Shown here: positions 7,800 to 14,599 of the stretch, piece after piece | Position numbering within the stretch: the first letter of the stretch is position 1 | How the letters are laid out: each line of letters starts with the position of its first letter | NCBI GenBank assembly: GCA_013203245.1 | Contig: JABMOR010000038.1 | Coordinates: forward strand, 1 to 22,882 | DNA: 22,882 nucleotides | DNA from: Candidatus Nitrosopumilus sp. | Lineage (GTDB): Archaea > Thermoproteota > Nitrososphaeria > Nitrososphaerales > Nitrosopumilaceae | Reading direction: 5' to 3' | Notes under the pieces: model-generated | What the model was told of the DNA's origin: nothing | Databases searched by the model: none | The model's input: only the letters and a program-made list of their open reading frames with translations | Translations under genes and position numbers: made by a program

Positions 7800-9973
7800 G
7801 TTTAGAAGAGCAAGAACTAGCTGAGCTAAAATCTAAAATTGGCAGAGACCCAACTTCTACAGAATTACAAATTGTAGCTGCTGAATGGTCTGAACACTGT
7901 TCTTACAAGTCTTCAAAAAGACATCTCAAAATGTTGCCAATGGATGGGCCTCTAGTAATTAATGAGAAAGGATATGATTCTGGAGTTTTAGATGTTGGTG
8001 ATGGTTATGTTGTTACAGCACACATTGAAAGTCATAATCATCCCTCTGCTGTAGAGCCATACGGCGGTGCTGCAACTGGTGTAGGTGGAGTAATTCGAGA
8101 TATTTTATCTGCTGGAACAAGACCAATTGCAATTTTTGATGGATTGAGATTTGGCGATATTGAAACAGATTTACAAGCTAGATGGCTTTTCAAAAATGCA
8201 GTTACTGGAATTGCTGATTATGGAAACTGTTTAGGTATTCCAACTATTGGTGGGGAAGTAGAGTTTGATGAATGCTACAAAAACTATGCATTGGTAGATG
8301 TAGCTGCATTAGGTTTTGGTAAAAAAGAAAATTTAATTAAAAATCATGCAAAAAAAGACGACATTGTTGTTTTGATGGGTGGTTCAACTGGCAGGGATGG
8401 CATTGGTGGCTCTCAATTTGCATCTGACTCTTTAGAATCTGAGGACCGTTCTGCCGTTCAAATTCCTGACCCTTTCATTGAGAAATTAATTATCGAGGCT
8501 GTTTTGCAGGCAAGAAATGATGGATTGATTCACGCGATGAAGGATCTTGGTGGTGGCGGTTTATCTTGTGCCATTTCTGAGACTGCTGATGCATTAGACA
8601 TTGGAATTGAGATGGATGTCGATAAAGTTCACACTCGTGAATCTGATATGACTCCAGATGAAATCATGGTATCTGAATCACAAGAAAGAATGCTAATTGT
8701 TACTAGTAAAATTAAATTAAAAAAACTAGAAGAGATTTGTAAGAAATTCCGTATTGGTTGTTCTGTAATTGGCTTAGTGAAATTTGATAATCAAGTGCAT
8801 ATTAAAAAAGGCGAAAAGACAGTTGCTAATTTGTCTGCTGATGTTGTAGCTAATGCCACACTACTTGATTTGCCCTCAAAAGAGCCATCTTATTTGAAAA
8901 CAATTGAGGATGAACAGAAATTCAAACCTATCTCTGATTACTCTGCACTTATGATGAAGTTACTTGCATCACCAAACATTGCAAGTAAGATTTGGGTCTA
9001 CGGGCAATATGATCATGAAGTTGGAATTAGAACTGTTGTAAAACCTGGAACTGATGCATCTGTATTACGATTAGATAATGGAAAATACCTTTCTGCAAAA
9101 ATTGACGGTAATCCAAAACAATGTTACATTAATCCTCGAGAGGGTGCAATTGGCTGCTTTGAGGAAGCATGCAGAAATGTTGTGTGTACTGGAGCAAAAC
9201 CCATTGGAATGCTCGATCATCTTCAATTTGGAAATCCAAAGGATCCTGAAATTTTTTGGACGTTTTTAGAGTCATTGAAAGGATTGACTGATTTTGCTAA
9301 ATTTTTTAAAATTCCATGTGTTGGTGGTAAGGTTAGTCTGTACAATGAGACTCCTACAGGCTCAATAAAGCCAACTCCTGTAATTGGTGTTATTGGACTA
9401 ATTGACAAGAAACCCTCGGTTCCTCAGAAAATTTCCCAAGATGACTGTCTTCTAATTATTGGTGATACTAAAAATGAGCTTGGCGGTTCTGAATACTTTG
9501 AGTATATTCATAAATTTGTTGGAGGAAAATGTCCTACAGTTAATTTTGAGGATTCAAAGAAACACATGACATCTGTTCTTGACATAATTGATAAAAATCT
9601 CATCAAATCTGCACACGACTGCTCCAAAGGGGGATTGGCAGTTGCAGTATCTGAAATTTGTATGACTAATCAAATTGGTTGCAAAGTTTCATTGGATAAA
9701 GTACCTGGTGAAAAACTAGATGTTGATAGAATTTTATTTTCTGAAAGTCATTCTAGATACCTATTATCATTTGACAAGAAAAATATCTCAATGATTGAGG
9801 AGATTCTCAAAAAGAACAAAGTATCATTTGAACAAATCGGTCAGTTTGGTGGTAACCAAATTCAATTTACAAATGCTTCAAAATTAATAATTGATCTTGA
9901 TTTGAAAAAAGCACACGAAATTTGGCTACATGCACTTCCAAATCTAGTTTTACACGGCAAAAAATCTGTTTAA
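7796..9973 (+). CDS. purL: FGAM synthase large subunit PurL
   Basis: A 725-residue small-type PurL, the ATP-dependent synthase that makes formylglycinamidine ribonucleotide with PurS and PurQ. It shows W-S-E-H-C-S-Y-K near residue 31, the [17 protein letters not shown] substrate/ATP region near residues 79-95, D-L-G-G-G-G-L in the first half, and matching motifs in the duplicated second half ([11 protein letters not shown] and H-D-C-S-K-G-G-L). Length matches archaeal and Bacillus-type PurL rather than the 1,300-residue fused form. No frameshift or missing motif was seen. Start ATG overlaps the purQ stop. Confidence 0.96.
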   Translation: MSLEEQELAELKSKIGRDPTSTELQIVAAEWSEHCSYKSSKRHLKMLPMDGPLVINEKGYDSGVLDVGDGYVVTAHIESHNHPSAVEPYGGAATGVGGVIRDILSAGTRPIAIFDGLRFGDIETDLQARWLFKNAVTGIADYGNCLGIPTIGGEVEFDECYKNYALVDVAALGFGKKENLIKNHAKKDDIVVLMGGSTGRDGIGGSQFASDSLESEDRSAVQIPDPFIEKLIIEAVLQARNDGLIHAMKDLGGGGLSCAISETADALDIGIEMDVDKVHTRESDMTPDEIMVSESQERMLIVTSKIKLKKLEEICKKFRIGCSVIGLVKFDNQVHIKKGEKTVANLSADVVANATLLDLPSKEPSYLKTIEDEQKFKPISDYSALMMKLLASPNIASKIWVYGQYDHEVGIRTVVKPGTDASVLRLDNGKYLSAKIDGNPKQCYINPREGAIGCFEEACRNVVCTGAKPIGMLDHLQFGNPKDPEIFWTFLESLKGLTDFAKFFKIPCVGGKVSLYNETPTGSIKPTPVIGVIGLIDKKPSVPQKISQDDCLLIIGDTKNELGGSEYFEYIHKFVGGKCPTVNFEDSKKHMTSVLDIIDKNLIKSAHDCSKGGLAVAVSEICMTNQIGCKVSLDKVPGEKLDVDRILFSESHSRYLLSFDKKNISMIEEILKKNKVSFEQIGQFGGNQIQFTNASKLIIDLDLKKAHEIWLHALPNLVLHGKKSV

Positions 9974-10023
9974 CCGTATAGTTTTCATTTTAACAATACT
10001 TTCTCCTCCATATTTTAAACTCC

Positions 10024-10037
10024 AATACGCTTAAGTT
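10024..10037 (+). promoter_or_regulatory. Promoter-like repeat copy 1
   Basis: AATACGCTTAAGTT, centred about 29 bases before the ATG of the 33-residue membrane peptide at 10063. It matches copy 2 (10211-10224) and copy 3 (10410-10422) and fits a BRE/TATA-type element. Confidence 0.45.
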
Positions 10038-10062
10038 CATTCAATAGAAAGAAAAATCACTT

Positions 10063-10164
10063 ATGATACTGTCTGGAATCCTATCCAATACTGTTGCAAG
10101 ATGGGTAATTATGGTTGGAATAGCAATCGTGGTTATTACTCTGGTTGGATCTATTCTAAAATAA
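10063..10164 (+). CDS. Mini membrane protein (33 aa)
   Basis: ATG at 10063 starts a 33-residue peptide that is almost entirely one hydrophobic helix (V-I-M-V-G-I-A-I-V-V-I-T-L-V-G), with Arg13 before it and Lys33 at the end. A promoter-like element lies at leaderless spacing upstream. Function is unknown. It could be a small membrane-protein regulator or a subunit of a larger complex. No neighbour gives a clue beyond the shared promoter motif with the next mini-gene. Confidence 0.45.
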   Translation: MILSGILSNTVARWVIMVGIAIVVITLVGSILK

Positions 10165-10210
10165 GCCTAAAATCACTCAAAAAATTTGAAAATATTTGAA
10201 ATTCTAAACT

Positions 10211-10224
10211 ATACGCTTAAGTTT
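10211..10224 (+). promoter_or_regulatory. Promoter-like repeat copy 2
   Basis: ATACGCTTAAGTTT is about 25 bases before the ATG of the 38-residue coiled-coil peptide at 10245. The flanking TTCTAAACT is shared with copy 3. Confidence 0.45.
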
Positions 10225-10244
10225 GAAATTCTCGTAGAAAATAC

Positions 10245-10361
10245 ATGGATCTTAATGAAATACTCACTAAAGAAAGGGATTCTCTAAGAGATGAAAATAT
10301 TGAATTAAGAAATAAAATAAAAGAACTTGTATTAAAAATAGAAGAGTTGGAGAAAAAATAA
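10245..10361 (+). CDS. Mini coiled-coil protein (38 aa)
   Basis: A 38-residue, strongly charged peptide with leucine and isoleucine at heptad-like spacing (L-R-D-E-N-I-E-L-R-N-K-I-K-E-L-V-L-K-I-E). This is a good parallel coiled coil able to dimerise or to bind a partner helix. Start ATG 10245 follows a promoter-like repeat and the stop lies inside the 5' arm of a 12-bp hairpin. Function is unknown; the regular heptads argue against a chance ORF. Confidence 0.5.
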   Translation: MDLNEILTKERDSLRDENIELRNKIKELVLKIEELEKK

Positions 10362-10385
10362 ATGGGATATTTGCCCATTTATTTT
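10355..10385 (+). terminator. 12-bp perfect hairpin, likely terminator
   Basis: Arms AAAATAAATGGG (10355-10366) and CCCATTTATTTT (10374-10385) are perfect complements around a 7-base loop (ATATTTG). The 3' arm ends in T-rich sequence. A second, slightly degraded copy is at 11456-11483. Confidence 0.55.
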
Positions 10386-10400
10386 GATTCGACTTTTAGA

Positions 10401-10425
10401 TTCTAAACTATATGCTCAAGTTCAA
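10401..10425 (+). repeat. Promoter-like repeat copy 3, no obvious gene
   Basis: TTCTAAACT followed by ATATGCTCAAGTT closely matches copy 2 at 10202-10226. It sits just beyond the 3' end of the minus-strand MscS-UBP gene, so plus-strand transcription from here would run antisense to that gene. Confidence 0.4.
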
Positions 10426-10440
10426 ACATTATTTAGAAAA

Positions 10441-11160
10441 TTAATAATAAGAGTCGTGGATGTAACACCAACTCCACCTTTTTTCTGGCAGTTCTATCAT
10501 GATGGGATGTTTAGTTTTTTTGAAATGTTCTTCGGCGTGTTTTCCAGATGATGACCTATCGCATCCAACATGGCCACAGTCAAGACACATTCTCAAAGAG
10601 TTCCACTGATTTCCATCTTTCTCACATTCCTCACAACCTTGAGTTTTTGGAGAAACAGTCTTTGTAATTTGCTTAAAATGTTTACATTGTTGTTTTTTAT
10701 GAAACACCTTCAATAACTCTTCAGTAAATTTCAGGTTTGGCACAAATATTCTTGCGCCATCATCTGTCATTATAGTAGTCTTTGTCAAACCTAGATAAAC
10801 AATAATGCCTTTTTGATTATTTATTTCAATCATGTCTCCAATACCAATTTCAGGATTCAAATAATTACTAAGACCTGATGAAATATTTTTGAGATGGTTT
10901 TGTAATGCTAATAACAAAAACCAAACTGCTCCTCCTACAGCTATGACTGTTTCTATTGCTAATGAAAATATATCAAATGATGTTCCAAGGTATAATATTT
11001 CACCTGCAACTATGCCTATTGAGATTAGCCCTGTTAGTTTGGCAGTGCCTTTTAATCCAGAAAAGAATCTTTTTAAAAAATATTTGACTCCCAAAAAAAT
11101 ACCTGCAGAAATTACTAAAGATATTATGGCGTAGAAGACTTTCTCATCGAATTCAAGCAA
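10441..11160 (-). CDS. MscS-like membrane protein fused to a UBP-type zinc finger
   Basis: A 239-residue fusion. Residues about 8-28, 41-59 and 64-86 are membrane helices. They are followed at about 90-153 by a small MscS-type segment: a helix into L-N-P-E-I-G-I-G-D-M-I, then beta strands with G-I-I-V-Y-L-G-L-T-K-T-T-I and I-F-V-P-N, as in small-conductance mechanosensitive channels. Residues 159-239 are a UBP-type zinc finger with the full ligand set visible: Cys159, His161, Cys176, Cys179, Cys192, Cys195, Cys200, His208, His212 and His218, plus the W-x-W-C-Y ending. In eukaryotes this finger binds the free C-terminal Gly-Gly of ubiquitin. The start is TTG at 11160. Channel gating by a ubiquitin-like protein, by zinc or by redox is speculative. 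Confidence 0.85.
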   Translation of the reverse strand: MLEFDEKVFYAIISLVISAGIFLGVKYFLKRFFSGLKGTAKLTGLISIGIVAGEILYLGTSFDIFSLAIETVIAVGGAVWFLLLALQNHLKNISSGLSNYLNPEIGIGDMIEINNQKGIIVYLGLTKTTIMTDDGARIFVPNLKFTEELLKVFHKKQQCKHFKQITKTVSPKTQGCEECEKDGNQWNSLRMCLDCGHVGCDRSSSGKHAEEHFKKTKHPIMIELPEKRWSWCYIHDSYY

Positions 11161-11309
11161 ATGATATCCTCATCTCATTACTGGGTTTTTGCTTCACTTA
11201 GGTCTTTTTTCCATTTTTCTATAGCATTTCAGGCATAACACGCTATAACATATTTTTTGATCAGTTTCTAAATTAGTTCCAACAAAATCCAAAATAACAC
11301 AAGTAGAAA

Positions 11310-11414
11310 TTGATTCCCTACGAGAAGATTGGCATGAAAAATAGATTTAGTGAAAAATATTGGTGCCCAAAATGTGGAAATTTTGCATTGAAAACATTGT
11401 GTACAAATTTGTAA
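11310..11414 (+). CDS. Possible mini zinc-ribbon peptide (26-34 aa)
   Basis: A TTG at 11310 or ATG at 11334 opens a short frame with W-C-P-K-C-G-N-F-A-L-K-T-L-C. The C-P-K-C-G knuckle followed by a third cysteine 10 residues later resembles half of a zinc ribbon, as in Nop10-like or ribosomal zinc-ribbon proteins. The second knuckle is lost to the stop codon. It may be a remnant of a larger zinc-ribbon gene, a true mini-protein, or chance. Confidence is low. Confidence 0.3.
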   Translation: MIPYEKIGMKNRFSEKYWCPKCGNFALKTLCTNL

Positions 11415-11455
11415 TTGTAAGTAGAGATTCTACACTCCGACGCGCTTTACTTCAA

Positions 11456-11483
11456 AAATAAATGGGTATTTGCCCATTTACTT
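11456..11483 (+). terminator. Second copy of the AAATAAATGGG hairpin
   Basis: Arms AAATAAATGGG (11456-11466) and CCCATTTACTT (11473-11483) pair with one mismatch around a 6-base loop. Arms and loop are nearly the same as the hairpin at 10355-10385, so this is a repeated structural element; terminator activity is inferred. Confidence 0.4.
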
Positions 11484-11577
11484 GGATTTCAATAACAAAT
11501 TAAGAAATGATTACTTTTACTCTTATTGACAATTTATGATCGCCAAAACTGATCAGCATTTTTATTGTTCAAAATGA

Positions 11578-11676
11578 ATGATGGATCAGGGGATGAAGGC
11601 ATTAACTGATTTATCAGCCAAGTTTTACACTTTTTCTAACCCTTTGATGATATCTTTCCAAACGGGGTCTGTCTAG
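11578..11676 (+). CDS. Possible purF leader ORF (32 aa)
   Basis: Tandem ATG codons at 11578 and 11581 open a 32-residue frame (M-M-D-Q-G-M-K-A-L-T-D-L and so on) whose TAG ends 2 bases before the purF TTG start. The position would allow translational coupling to the weak purF start. It resembles no family I know and could be chance. Confidence 0.25.
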   Translation: MMDQGMKALTDLSAKFYTFSNPLMISFQTGSV

Positions 11677-11678
11677 AT

Positions 11679-13121
11679 TTGCCTAAAGTTAAAGAAAACT
11701 GTGGTGTTGTTGGAATTTACAGTTTATCTGGAACAAATGTAGTTCCAATGGTCTTTGATGCATTACGAGCTTTACAACACAGAGGACAAGAAGCTTGGGG
11801 ATTTGCAGTTCCAAACAAACCACCGTTTAAAAAAATAGGATTAGTTTCACATTCTTCATCTGATTTTAAAAAACTTGCTCAAGAGTATGCATCTCCATGT
11901 GTAATTGGACATGTTAGATATTCCACAATGGGTACTAGCACCCTAGAAAATGCACAACCATTGAAAGTAAAAGATCTATGCATTGCACATAATGGGACAA
12001 TTGCTAATGCACAAGAACTATCTAATTTAGTTGGAGGATGTTCTTTCACTCCACAAAATGCAAGTGACACACTTGTTGCGGCACAAAGACTTGTAGCATT
12101 AATTTCTGAGAATGGCGGGATGGGCAAAGCATTATCTATTCTCAAAAATGAGATGGTTGGCTCTTATTGTTTTACATTTATCTCGGATGATAATTCTGTT
12201 TACGCTGCACGTGATCCTAAAGGATTTCGTCCAATGGTATTGGGATACAAGGACTCTGATGACACTTACATTGTAACTTCTGAATCAACTGCCGTTACTG
12301 CAGTTGGTGCAACTCTTCAAAGAGATGTGGTTCCAGGTGAATTAATTAAATTAAGTAAAACTGGTTTGGAGAGTGAATTATTTTCAACTGACTCTTCTCG
12401 TGCACATTGCTCTTTTGAATTTACTTACTTTGCACATCCTTCAAGTAACATGGAGGGGCACAACATTTACGTTTCAAGAAAGAAAATTGGACAATTTATG
12501 GCAAGGAAATTCCCAATTAAAGACGCTGATTTGGTAATCCCCGTGCCTGATTCTGCAAGACCTGCGGCATTAGGATATGCCCAAGAACTCGGCGTATCTT
12601 TTGATGAAGGTTTGCTAAAAGACAGGTATAGTAAGAAAGGTCCATTGCGAAGTTTCATTGAACCTCATCAAAGTGATAGAGTTGAAATAAATCGCTGGAT
12701 AATTCCAATTAGTGAAATAATTAAAGATAAACATGTTGTAGTAATTGATGATAGTCTAGTTCGAGGTACTAGCTCAAAGGCTATTGTTAAGGCTCTTCGT
12801 CGTGCCGGCGCTAAAAAAATTAGCATGTTAATTACATATCCTCAAATTAATTATCCTTGTTATGCTGGAATTGATTTCCCATCTCAAGAGGAACTTGCTA
12901 CATTTACTGATGGAAAAACAATGACTAGTGATGAAATTACTGAAATGGTAAGAAAAAGTATTGGTGTTGACTTTTTAGCATATAATGATGCTGAAAATCT
13001 AGCTGATGCAGTTGGAATGGCAAAAGATTCAATGTGCTTTACTTGTTCTTCAGGAAACTATGATTCATTGGGAATAAAACCTGATTTTACAAAACGTGAG
13101 CAAGTTAAAACCAAAATTTAA
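11679..13121 (+). CDS. purF: Amidophosphoribosyltransferase PurF
   Basis: A 480-residue enzyme of the first committed step of purine synthesis (PRPP plus glutamine to 5-phosphoribosylamine). The N-terminal glutaminase nucleophile is Cys8 in N-C-G-V-V-G-I-Y; residues 1-7 would be a cleaved propeptide, as in Bacillus-type PurF. The PRPP-binding loop V-V-V-I-D-D-S-L-V-R-G-T-S-S lies near residues 353-366. Cysteines at about 244 (H-C-S-F-E-F), 394 (P-C-Y-A-G-I) and 453/456 (C-F-T-C) match the four 4Fe-4S ligands of the iron-sulfur type of PurF, so oxygen-sensitive regulation is possible. The start is TTG at 11679, fixed by the position of the catalytic cysteine. An inverted repeat (AAATCC/GGATTT, 13121-13143) follows the stop. 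Confidence 0.95.
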   Translation: MPKVKENCGVVGIYSLSGTNVVPMVFDALRALQHRGQEAWGFAVPNKPPFKKIGLVSHSSSDFKKLAQEYASPCVIGHVRYSTMGTSTLENAQPLKVKDLCIAHNGTIANAQELSNLVGGCSFTPQNASDTLVAAQRLVALISENGGMGKALSILKNEMVGSYCFTFISDDNSVYAARDPKGFRPMVLGYKDSDDTYIVTSESTAVTAVGATLQRDVVPGELIKLSKTGLESELFSTDSSRAHCSFEFTYFAHPSSNMEGHNIYVSRKKIGQFMARKFPIKDADLVIPVPDSARPAALGYAQELGVSFDEGLLKDRYSKKGPLRSFIEPHQSDRVEINRWIIPISEIIKDKHVVVIDDSLVRGTSSKAIVKALRRAGAKKISMLITYPQINYPCYAGIDFPSQEELATFTDGKTMTSDEITEMVRKSIGVDFLAYNDAENLADAVGMAKDSMCFTCSSGNYDSLGIKPDFTKREQVKTKI

Positions 13122-13145
13122 AATCCAATTAATTTGGGGATTTGA

Positions 13146-13155
13146 TTAAATATAG
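13146..13155 (+). promoter_or_regulatory. TATA-like element of the DUF427 gene
   Basis: TTAAATATAG is centred 24 bases before the ATG at 13174, fitting a leaderless transcript and supporting that ATG over the upstream TTG at 13165. Confidence 0.45.
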
Positions 13156-13173
13156 TAAATTGTTTTGATAATT

Positions 13174-13452
13174 ATGCAAGCAATTTGGAATGATGCAGTA
13201 ATTGCAGAAAGTAATGAAACTGTTGAAGTTGATGGGAATCATTATTTTCCATTTGATTCAATCAAAGAGGAGTATTTTAAAAAAACTGAACTAACTACTG
13301 TATGTGGATGGAAAGGAAAGGCAAATTACTATTCTCTAGATGTGAATGGAAAAACAAACAAAGACTGTGCATGGTATTATGCAGAACCAAACGATGCTGC
13401 CTCTAAAATTAAAGGGATGGTTGCTTTTTGGAATGGTGTTAAAGTACAATAA
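13174..13452 (+). CDS. DUF427 family protein
   Basis: A 92-residue protein with the DUF427 pattern: an N-terminal A-x-W-N-x-x-V-I-A-E-S, a Y-F-P-F-D-S-I segment, T-V-C-G-W-K-G-K-A-N-Y-Y, then A-W-Y-Y-A-E-P and a final V-A-F-W-N-G-V. Single-domain members are small beta-rich proteins of unsettled biochemical role. ATG at 13174 is preferred; an in-frame TTG at 13165 would add three residues. It follows purF by 52 bases but has its own TATA-like element. Confidence 0.88.
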   Translation: MQAIWNDAVIAESNETVEVDGNHYFPFDSIKEEYFKKTELTTVCGWKGKANYYSLDVNGKTNKDCAWYYAEPNDAASKIKGMVAFWNGVKVQ

Positions 13453-13468
13453 TTTTTGATATTTTTTC

Positions 13469-13645
13469 TTAGTTTTTGATACAATAATTACATTGTGTGA
13501 ATTTTTCTATGATTGCTTGTTCTAGAGTATCTGGGACAAAGTATGTTTTATCTAATTTTTTTATTTCAACAATTTTACATTCTGATGTCATTGCTCCAAG
13601 ATGGTGAACTGTACTGTTTGATTTGTTTCCTAGATATCCTGCCAT
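13469..13645 (-). CDS. Small Ada-like metal-binding protein (58 aa)
   Basis: ATG at 13645 opens a 58-residue frame on the minus strand. The product reads G-Y-L-G-N-K near the start, then H-H, a Cys at residue 23, a Y-F-V-P-D-T-L-E-Q-A-I segment, and a final C-N-Y-C. This order (G-N-K, His, Cys, F/Y-x-x-x-x-x-x-x-A-I, C-x-x-C) resembles the short zinc-binding domain found in Ada and in many small stand-alone proteins. It lies convergent with the DUF427 gene, with 16 bases between the stops. Family assignment is by eye; coding status is supported by the motif order and complete frame. Confidence 0.6.
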   Translation of the reverse strand: MAGYLGNKSNSTVHHLGAMTSECKIVEIKKLDKTYFVPDTLEQAIIEKFTQCNYCIKN

Positions 13646-13749
13646 AACTATATAGTGATTTACCGAGAATATCTATTTTTGCTTAATAATTGATAGAATT
13701 ATGTATGAATATATAGAAAGTTAGGCACAAACTCCAAAAATTCCATCGG

Positions 13750-13757
13750 TATATAAC
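13750..13757 (+). promoter_or_regulatory. TATA-like element of the mini zinc-protein cluster
   Basis: TATATAAC is about 25 bases before the ATG at 13778, the spacing expected for a leaderless archaeal start. It would drive the three small genes from 13778 to 14104. Confidence 0.5.
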
Positions 13758-13777
13758 GAGTATGGCAAATACAGAGT

Positions 13778-13891
13778 ATGTTTAAAAAAATACTTGGAAA
13801 ATTAAAATTTGGTTTCTGTAAAACCAAAACTTCAGAAGATGTAAACGCATTCAAAGAATCTGAAAACAAACCAGAGGAAAAATCAAAATAA
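13778..13891 (+). CDS. Mini basic/charged protein (37 aa)
   Basis: ATG at 13778 starts a 37-residue peptide with a basic, partly hydrophobic N terminus (M-F-K-K-I-L-G-K-L-K-F-G-F-C-K-T-K) and a charged tail (E-S-E-N-K-P-E-E-K-S-K). The N-terminal stretch could form an amphipathic helix that binds membrane or nucleic acid. A TATA-like box lies at leaderless distance, and the next mini-gene starts 1 base after the stop. Function is unknown. Confidence 0.5.
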   Translation: MFKKILGKLKFGFCKTKTSEDVNAFKESENKPEEKSK

Positions 13892-13892
13892 A

Positions 13893-14000
13893 ATGAAATA
13901 CAATTGTAAAAAATGTAAATTTCATTGGGATGGAAATTCTGATACTTTTGACAAGGTATTGATTCATGAAAAAACTCACATAAAGAAAGTTGTTGCCTAG
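13893..14000 (+). CDS. Single C2H2 zinc-finger mini-protein (35 aa)
   Basis: A 35-residue protein that is essentially one zinc finger: Cys5-x2-Cys8, then His25-x3-His29, with aromatic Phe10, Trp12 and Phe19 and hydrophobic Val22/Leu23 as core candidates. The spacing between the second Cys and first His (16 residues) is a little longer than the classical 12. Single-finger proteins of this size exist in archaea and may bind nucleic acid or protein. It starts 1 base after the previous stop and its own TAG shares its G with the GTG start of the next gene, so the three genes are very likely co-translated. Confidence 0.65.
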   Translation: MKYNCKKCKFHWDGNSDTFDKVLIHEKTHIKKVVA

Positions 14001-14104
14001 TGGTCGTCTGTAATACATGCTATAATGAGCATCATGATCAATGCATGGGAAAAGCTGGCATGTTTGAATGCAGTTGTAAATTTTGTAAACAAAACACCTC
14101 ATGA
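14000..14104 (+). CDS. Cysteine-rich mini-protein (34 aa)
   Basis: GTG at 14000 (overlapping the preceding stop by one base) opens a 34-residue frame with six cysteines and two adjacent histidines: C4-x2-C7, H11-H12, C15, C24-x-C26-x2-C29. This density could bind one or two zinc ions or another metal. It belongs with the two mini-genes before it in a tight plus-strand unit. A short inverted repeat (AGGAG/CTCCT, about 14119-14136) follows and may end the transcript. Function is unknown; the regular Cys pattern supports coding. Confidence 0.6.
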   Translation: MVVCNTCYNEHHDQCMGKAGMFECSCKFCKQNTS

Positions 14105-14156
14105 GATGTCAAAGATGGTAGGAGTAATGTGCTCCTAAATTCTCTGTTGGTTTTTT

Positions 14157-14228
14157 CTAGTCTTCATCAAAGTCATAATTTGTTTCTTCATCATAACATT
14201 CAATGAAATCAAAGTCGTACAATTTCAT
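14157..14228 (-). CDS. Possible acidic micro-peptide (23 aa)
   Basis: ATG at 14228 opens a 23-residue acidic, aromatic frame (M-K-L-Y-D-F-D-F-I-E-C-Y-D-E-E and ending F-D-E-D) with TTAAAATC about 22 bases upstream. The strong bias to D, E, F and Y is unlike random AT-rich translation, but the length makes coding uncertain. Confidence 0.3.
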   Translation of the reverse strand: MKLYDFDFIECYDEETNYDFDED

Positions 14229-14319
14229 AATATACTTAGATTTTAACAGGATATAGGCATCTAGTCCATAAATACCGTTTTACTATAAAATCTATATAGT
14301 TATTCACACCTAGATTTCT

Positions 14320-14520
14320 TTACTCTTCATCTACTTTTTTGTTATACTCGTCTATTTTGAGATTGTACTCGTCAATGTCTTTGTTTTCAGCATCAATGTC
14401 TTCTTCAAATAATTCTGGATTTTCTTCTTGAGCCTTTTTCATTAATTTTTTGAATGTGTCTGGGTCATCTTTTTGAAGTTCTAACAGTATCTTTCCGATA
14501 GACTCATCGAGGTTACTCAT
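14320..14520 (-). CDS. Small acidic helical protein (66 aa)
   Basis: A 66-residue, highly charged protein starting at ATG 14520 (M-S-N-L-D-E-S-I-G). The frame stays open to 14616, but the extra upstream residues are not in keeping with the charged body and would overlap the divergent PKD gene, so the shorter start is preferred. The N-terminal half reads as a helix (I-L-L-E-L-Q-K-D-D-P-D-T-F-K-K-L-M) and the C-terminal half repeats I-D-E-Y-N-x-K, a coiled-coil-like acidic stretch. No family is recognised. Confidence 0.6.
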   Translation of the reverse strand: MSNLDESIGKILLELQKDDPDTFKKLMKKAQEENPELFEEDIDAENKDIDEYNLKIDEYNKKVDEE

Positions 14521-14599
14521 TTTATTACCTGTTATGATGCAGTATTTTTGAATATCGCCATCTGCCTTTATGAATTGACTCGGGAATAACACCTCCATA

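Larger units (their letters stand above)
9974..10440. other. Intergenic region with two mini-genes and a triplicated promoter-like motif
   Basis: This 467-base gap after purL holds three direct copies of a motif, T-N-TAAACT followed by TAYGCTYAAGTT, at about 10013-10039, 10202-10226 and 10401-10425. Copies 1 and 2 each precede a mini-ORF at leaderless spacing (10063-10164 and 10245-10361). The third faces the 3' end of the MscS-UBP gene with no obvious ORF. A strong hairpin follows the second mini-ORF. Confidence 0.6.
11161..11678. other. Intergenic region before purF with micro-ORFs and hairpins
   Basis: This 518-base gap holds a 6-bp inverted repeat, TATAGC/GCTATA (11220-11225 and 11242-11247), a small CPKCG-containing ORF (11310-11414), a hairpin related to the one at 10355 (11456-11483), and a 32-codon ORF that stops 2 bases before purF. 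No larger gene was found on either strand. Confidence 0.6.

Noticed and set aside
13851..14102. An 83-residue minus-strand ORF
   Set aside because: It is antisense to the mini zinc-protein genes, which have convincing Cys/His patterns and tight junctions.
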